A program made the translations under genes and the position numbers. From NCBI RefSeq assembly GCF_014207955.1, contig NZ_JACHLK010000010.1:1-64000 (forward strand): 64,000 nucleotides of DNA, read 5' to 3'. This document shows positions 59,912 to 64,000 of the stretch, piece by piece. Position 1 is the first letter of the stretch; each line of letters opens with the position of its first letter. This stretch comes from Acidovorax soli. Lineage in GTDB: Bacteria; Pseudomonadota; Gammaproteobacteria; Burkholderiales; Burkholderiaceae_C. The notes under the pieces are model-generated. The model searched no databases. It worked only from the letters and a program-made list of their open reading frames with translations, and was not told the DNA's origin.

Positions 59912-62068
59912 ATGACAAGCCTGAAAGCAAAGACGACGCAAAGAACCGCGATGCTGGCCGTGTGCGCCGCCGTGCTCGCCGCCTGTGGCGGCGGGGGCGG
60001 TGACAGCGGCTCGGGCGGCGGTACCAATGTGCGCCCGGCCTACCTGGGCCCCATCACCGAGACCCGCTACGACGGCACCGGCAACGACCTGCTCACGGCC
60101 GGCCTGGGCGCGAGCGGCCTGGCCTCGGCCACGCCGCCGGCCTATGCCGATGCGACCCGGCCCACGGGCGCCGAGCTGCGCCGCGCCGCCATCTACAACA
60201 ACTACCGCGCCATGCTCGACATGACGGCAGCTGGCGGCTACGGCACGCTCTACGGCCCCAATGTGGACGCCCAGGGCCGCGTGACCACGGGCGAGGGCAA
60301 GGTGCCCGGCACCGAGTACATCGCCTATGCCGACGACGGCAGCGGCCGCCAGAACGTGACCCTGATGGTGCAGGTGCCCGACAGCTTCAACCCCGCGCGG
60401 CCCTGCATGATCACGGCCACCGCATCGGGTTCGCGCGGCGTGTATGGCGGCATCTCCACCGGGGAGTGGGGCCTCAAGCGCGGCTGCGCCGTGGCCTACT
60501 CGGACAAGGGCACGGGCGCCGCCCCGCACGACCTGCAGAACGACACCGTGCCGCTGATCGACGGCACGCGCACCACGGCGGCCGCAGCCGGCAAGAATGC
60601 GGCCTTCAACGCCAACCTCACGCCCGCGCAGCTCGCGGCCTTCAACGCCGCCACGCCCAACCGCTTCGCGTTCAAGCATGCCCACTCGGGCCAGAACGCC
60701 GAGAAGGACTGGGGCACGACCACGCTGCAGGCGGTGGAGTTCGGCTACTACGTGCTCAACGAGCGCTATGGCGCGCTCACCAGCTCGGGCCAGCGCATCC
60801 GCACGATCACCCCGGGCAATGCCATTGTCATTGCCTCCAGCATCTCCAACGGCGGCGGCGCGGCGATTGCGGCCGCCGAGCTCGATACCCAGGGCCTGAT
60901 CAGCGGCGTGGCCGTGTCCGAGCCCGCGGTGGAGCTGCCTGCCAACCCCGGTGTCACCGTGCAGCGCGGCGGCACCGCCATCGCCGTCACGGGCCGCCCG
61001 CTGATCGACTACACCACCCAGGCCAACCTGTACCAGGCCTGCGCGTCGCTGGCGCCCTCGGTCAGCACCAGCCCCTATGCGGCGGCCTTTGCCGCGGGCT
61101 TTGCGGGTGCGGCCCTGCCCATCGCGCCCGGGCGCTGCGCGGCGCTGCGTGCGCGTGGGCTGCTCACGGCCGATACCACGGCAGGGCAGGCCGAAGAATC
61201 GCTGCAGAAGCTGCGCGCCTACGGCTGGGAGCCCGAGTCCAATGACCTGCATGCCTCTCTCGCGGCCTTCGAGGTGGCGCCTGCGGTGGCCGTGACCTTT
61301 GCCAACTCGCTCTCGCGCGCCAGCGTGCAGGACCACCTGTGCGGCTTCAGCTACGCGGGCGCCACGACGGCCGGTGCCGTCACGCCGCTGGTTCCTCCAG
61401 CGGCCCTGGCCGGCATGTTCGCCACGGGCAATGGTGTGCCACCGGCCGGTGGTGTGCAGCTCATCAACAACCGTGCGAAGCAGGGGCCGGCGCGCGACTT
61501 CCTGTCGCTGGCCGACAGCGGTGCGTTCGACTGGAACACCGAGGGCGCGGTGTGCCTGCGCGACCTGGTCACCGGCAGCGATGCCGCAGCGCGCAAGCTG
61601 CAGGCCGGTGTCGATGAAACGCGCCGCACTGGCAACCTGCGCGGCAAGCCGGCCATCATCGTGCATGGCCGGGCCGATGCGCTCTTGCCCGTGAGCCACA
61701 CCTCGCGCCCCTACACCGCGCTCAACAAGCGCGTGGAGGGCGCGGCCAGCAAGCTCAGCTATGTGGAGGTGGCCAATGCCCAGCACTTCGACAGCTTCAT
61801 CGGCCTGCCCACGGTGCTGCCTGGCTACGACACGCGCTATGTGCCGCTGCATGTGTACCTGAACCGCGCGCTCGACGCCGTGTACGAGAACCTGGCCAGC
61901 GGCAAGGCGCTGCCCGCCAGCCAGGTGGTGCGCACCGTGCCGCGCGGCGGCACGCCGGGCAGCGCGCCGGCCATCACCGCCGCCAACGTTCCGCCGCTGG
62001 CCGATGTGCCTGCCGCGGGCAACGCCATCGCCGTGACGGCAGCCGGAGCCATTGCCATCCCCGAATAA
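59912..62068 (+). CDS. 3-hydroxybutyrate-oligomer hydrolase, exported lipoprotein
   Basis: A 718-residue enzyme of the D-(-)-3-hydroxybutyrate oligomer hydrolase family (PF10605). A lipobox LAAC at C25, followed by GGGGGDSGSGGG, anchors it to a membrane. The nucleophile serine is in SSISNGGG (about 311). It cleaves soluble 3HB oligomers, made by the depolymerase, to monomers in the periplasm or at the outer surface. Adjacent transporter and binding-protein genes imply that monomers or short oligomers are then imported. Confidence 0.92.
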   Translation: MTSLKAKTTQRTAMLAVCAAVLAACGGGGGDSGSGGGTNVRPAYLGPITETRYDGTGNDLLTAGLGASGLASATPPAYADATRPTGAELRRAAIYNNYRAMLDMTAAGGYGTLYGPNVDAQGRVTTGEGKVPGTEYIAYADDGSGRQNVTLMVQVPDSFNPARPCMITATASGSRGVYGGISTGEWGLKRGCAVAYSDKGTGAAPHDLQNDTVPLIDGTRTTAAAAGKNAAFNANLTPAQLAAFNAATPNRFAFKHAHSGQNAEKDWGTTTLQAVEFGYYVLNERYGALTSSGQRIRTITPGNAIVIASSISNGGGAAIAAAELDTQGLISGVAVSEPAVELPANPGVTVQRGGTAIAVTGRPLIDYTTQANLYQACASLAPSVSTSPYAAAFAAGFAGAALPIAPGRCAALRARGLLTADTTAGQAEESLQKLRAYGWEPESNDLHASLAAFEVAPAVAVTFANSLSRASVQDHLCGFSYAGATTAGAVTPLVPPAALAGMFATGNGVPPAGGVQLINNRAKQGPARDFLSLADSGAFDWNTEGAVCLRDLVTGSDAAARKLQAGVDETRRTGNLRGKPAIIVHGRADALLPVSHTSRPYTALNKRVEGAASKLSYVEVANAQHFDSFIGLPTVLPGYDTRYVPLHVYLNRALDAVYENLASGKALPASQVVRTVPRGGTPGSAPAITAANVPPLADVPAAGNAIAVTAAGAIAIPE

Positions 62069-62094
62069 GAAGAACGACGACCCACCACAACAAA

Positions 62095-62125
62095 GCCGCC
62101 GGGCGCCTTGCCGCGCCCCGGCGGC
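62095..62125 (+). other. GC hairpin between oligomer hydrolase and binding protein
   Basis: GCCGCCGGGCGC (62095-62106) pairs with GCGCCCCGGCGGC (62113-62125) apart from one bulged C; loop CTTGCC. There is no T-tract, so it is more likely to cap or stabilise mRNA than to end it. It lies 14 bases before the next start. Confidence 0.4.
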
Positions 62126-62138
62126 ACAAAGGACGGAC

Positions 62139-63302
62139 ATGAACACATGGATCACATGGGGCCGCCGCATGGGCGCGGCGCTCGCGATGCTGGGGGTGAT
62201 GGGGCTGTTGGCGCTGCCGGCGGCGGCGCAGCTGCGCGGCGCCGAGCTGGTGGTGGGCCAGGTGGCACCGCTGTCGGGCGTGCTGGCCAGCACGGGCGCG
62301 CAGATGGTGCTGGGCGGCAAGGTCTATTTCGACGCCATCAACGCCCAGGGGGGCGTGCACGGCGCCACCATCCGCCAGTGGGTGGTGGACGACGGCTACA
62401 AGGTGCCCGACACCGTGCGCCTCACGCGCGAGATGCTGGCCCGGCCCGAGGTGGTGGCGCTCTACGGCTTTGCCGGCACGGCCAACATCACCCAGCTGCT
62501 GGCCGATGGGGTGCTGGAGCAGGGTGGGGCGGCCCTGGTGGCGCCCTACACGGGGGGCGAGTCGCTGCGCAGCCCGTTCAACCCATGGATCTTCCACGTG
62601 CGCGCGGGCTATGGCGACGAGGCCGAGCACATGGTGCAGCAGCTCACCACGCTGGGCATGAACCGCGTGGCCGTGATGTACCAGGACGATGGCTTCGGCA
62701 AGGCCGGTCTGGCGGGCGTGGAGGCGGCGCTGGCAAGGCGCAACCTCAAGCTCGTCGTCTCGGCCGGTTACGAGCGCAACACCGACAAGGTGGACGATGC
62801 CGTCAAGGCCATCAAGGCGGCCGACGTGCATGCCGTGATCATGATCGCCATCAACAAGCCCGCGGCCGCCTTCATCCAGCGCTACCGCGAGCAGGGCGGC
62901 GGCGCACAGCTGTACAACATCTCGGTGGTGGACCCTACCGAACTCGTGAAGCTCGCGGGCCTGAAGAACGCGCACGGCCTGGGCATCAGCCAGGTGGTGC
63001 CCTACCCCTTCCGCCCGCAATTGCCCGTGGTGCGCGAGTACCAGACCCTGCTCAAGAAGTACGCGCCCGAGGCCGAGGTCAACTACACCAGCTTCGAGCA
63101 GTTCCTGGGCGCCAAGGTGCTGGTCGAGGCGCTGCGCCGCGCCGGCCCCGGGCCCACGCGCGCCAGGGTGGTCAAGGCCCTCGAATCGATGAACAACTAC
63201 GACCTGGGCGGTATCAGCCTGGGCTATTCCCCTACCAACCGTGTCGGCTCGCGGTATGTCGAGGTCACCGTCATCGGCGCCAACGGGCGCCTCATGAAGT
63301 GA
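62139..63302 (+). CDS. HAAT-type ABC substrate-binding protein (PHB locus, copy 2)
   Basis: A 387-residue periplasmic binding protein with a signal peptide (1-30, ending PAAAQ) and the Peripla_BP_6 fold (ELVVGQVAPLSGVLASTGAQM). It is clearly different from the first binding protein at 53118, so the transporter probably has two receptors of different specificity, for example monomer and oligomer. ATG 62139 follows AAAGGACGG. Confidence 0.88.
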   Translation: MNTWITWGRRMGAALAMLGVMGLLALPAAAQLRGAELVVGQVAPLSGVLASTGAQMVLGGKVYFDAINAQGGVHGATIRQWVVDDGYKVPDTVRLTREMLARPEVVALYGFAGTANITQLLADGVLEQGGAALVAPYTGGESLRSPFNPWIFHVRAGYGDEAEHMVQQLTTLGMNRVAVMYQDDGFGKAGLAGVEAALARRNLKLVVSAGYERNTDKVDDAVKAIKAADVHAVIMIAINKPAAAFIQRYREQGGGAQLYNISVVDPTELVKLAGLKNAHGLGISQVVPYPFRPQLPVVREYQTLLKKYAPEAEVNYTSFEQFLGAKVLVEALRRAGPGPTRARVVKALESMNNYDLGGISLGYSPTNRVGSRYVEVTVIGANGRLMK

Positions 63303-63358
63303 CCCGGCACGCCGCCATGCCGCCCTCCCTTTCCACCTGACTCACAAGGTTGTCCACC

Positions 63359-64000
63359 ATGACCCCGTTATCGCGCTATGCCACCTGCGCCGGCTATGAA
63401 ATCCACTACACCGAATGGGGCGCGTCCGATGCCCCCGTGGTGGTGGCCTGGCATGGCCTGGCCCGCACCGGGCGCGACATGGACGAGCTGGCCGCCCACC
63501 TGGCGCCACGCTACCGCGTGATCTGCCCCGATACCATTGGCCGGGGCCTGAGCCAGTGGGCGCGCAAGCCGGCCGAGGAGTACCAGCTGCGCTTTTACGC
63601 GCGCATCGTGGCCGACCTGTTCGATGCCTTGGGCATTGCGCAGGCACACTGGGTGGGCACCTCCATGGGCGGTGCCATCGGCACGGTCTGCGCCTCGGGC
63701 CTGTTCGAGCCCGAGCTCAAGGGCCGCATCCGCAGCCTGCTGCTCAACGACAACGCGCCGCGCCTGGCCGACGAGGCCCTGGGGCGCATCAAGGCCTACG
63801 CGGGCAGCCCCCCGGCCTTCGACACCGTGGCCGAACTCGAGACCTTCTTCCGCCAGGTCTACCAGCCCTATGGCTGGCTCAGCGATGCGCAATGGCGCCG
63901 CCTGACCGAGACCAGCACGCGCCGCCTGCCCGATGGCCGCGTGACGCCGCACTACGACCCGGCCATGGTGCAGCAGTTCACCCACCATGCCAACGACTAC
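63359..64000 (+). CDS. Alpha/beta hydrolase, truncated by the window end
   Basis: The first 214 residues of an alpha/beta hydrolase: VVAWHGLARTG (oxyanion), GTSMGG nucleophile elbow with S102, and RYRVICPDTIGRGLS. No signal peptide, so it is cytoplasmic. It follows the second binding protein by 56 bp in the PHB locus, so a plausible role is intracellular cleavage of imported 3HB oligomers; the real family could equally be a general esterase. It runs off the window in frame; its end is not seen. Confidence 0.82.
   Translation, partial: MTPLSRYATCAGYEIHYTEWGASDAPVVVAWHGLARTGRDMDELAAHLAPRYRVICPDTIGRGLSQWARKPAEEYQLRFYARIVADLFDALGIAQAHWVGTSMGGAIGTVCASGLFEPELKGRIRSLLLNDNAPRLADEALGRIKAYAGSPPAFDTVAELETFFRQVYQPYGWLSDAQWRRLTETSTRRLPDGRVTPHYDPAMVQQFTHHANDY

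Overview
The window reads as a chromosomal segment of a high-GC betaproteobacterium of the order Burkholderiales, most likely a Comamonadaceae member close to Acidovorax. This is inferred from Bug-type TctC and DUF4148 proteins, a betaproteobacterial-looking housekeeping block (cysS, glycosylase, accA, tilS, lysC, tRNA-Ser) and intergenic hairpin repeats of a kind I associate with that family. No insertion sequence, prophage, integrase or CRISPR array was seen. Almost every gap between genes is short, and the many long antisense open frames are high-GC shadows.

Layout. 0.3-4.2 kb: a leftward operon with a YheO-type regulator, an ornithine-cyclodeaminase-family reductase, a PLP dehydratase and a DSD1-family aldolase, matching three of the four enzymes of the beta-hydroxyaspartate cycle. 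4.4-7.3 kb: an ankyrin protein, a small orphan gene and an NHL-repeat lipoprotein. 7.4-12.7 kb: a leftward envelope and folding operon (TPR protein, L,D-transpeptidase, two cyclophilins, LpxH, MtfA). 12.9-21 kb: cysS, a DNA glycosylase, accA, a chemoreceptor, tilS, lysC and tRNA-Ser. 21-29.7 kb: an esterase, small membrane proteins, a second chemoreceptor, a heavy-metal-type two-component pair and two unrecognised exported proteins.

29.7-42.1 kb is a catabolic island of two divergent operons. Leftward: an RpiR regulator, an IolC-type kinase fused to a DUF2090 aldolase, a beta-hydroxyacid dehydrogenase, two paralogous binding proteins, a LivH permease and two SDR dehydrogenases. Rightward: a LivM permease, LivG and LivF ATPases and a third ATPase lacking the ABC signature. 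The shared spacer carries two AGAA-N6-TTCT palindromes 30 bp apart, resembling the sites used by RpiR-type inositol regulators. It looks like uptake and breakdown of a polyol or sugar acid through a branched-chain-amino-acid-type (HAAT) transporter.

42.2-50.6 kb holds hslR, tctED divergent from tctCBA (tricarboxylate-type uptake), a LysR regulator, a methyltransferase and a VOC protein. 50.8-51.4 kb is a DUF2325 gene behind a good Fur-box candidate.

51.4-64 kb is a second catabolic island: a sigma-54 activator, a textbook -24/-12 promoter with an upstream palindrome, a binding protein, an extracellular type 2 polyhydroxybutyrate depolymerase, a complete HAAT transporter (G, F, H, M), a lipoprotein 3-hydroxybutyrate-oligomer hydrolase, a second binding protein and an alpha/beta hydrolase cut by the window end. 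Together they suggest a complete route from extracellular PHB to imported 3-hydroxybutyrate or its oligomers. That HAAT-coupled PHB locus and the IolC/HAAT island with its odd third ATPase are the most interesting content.
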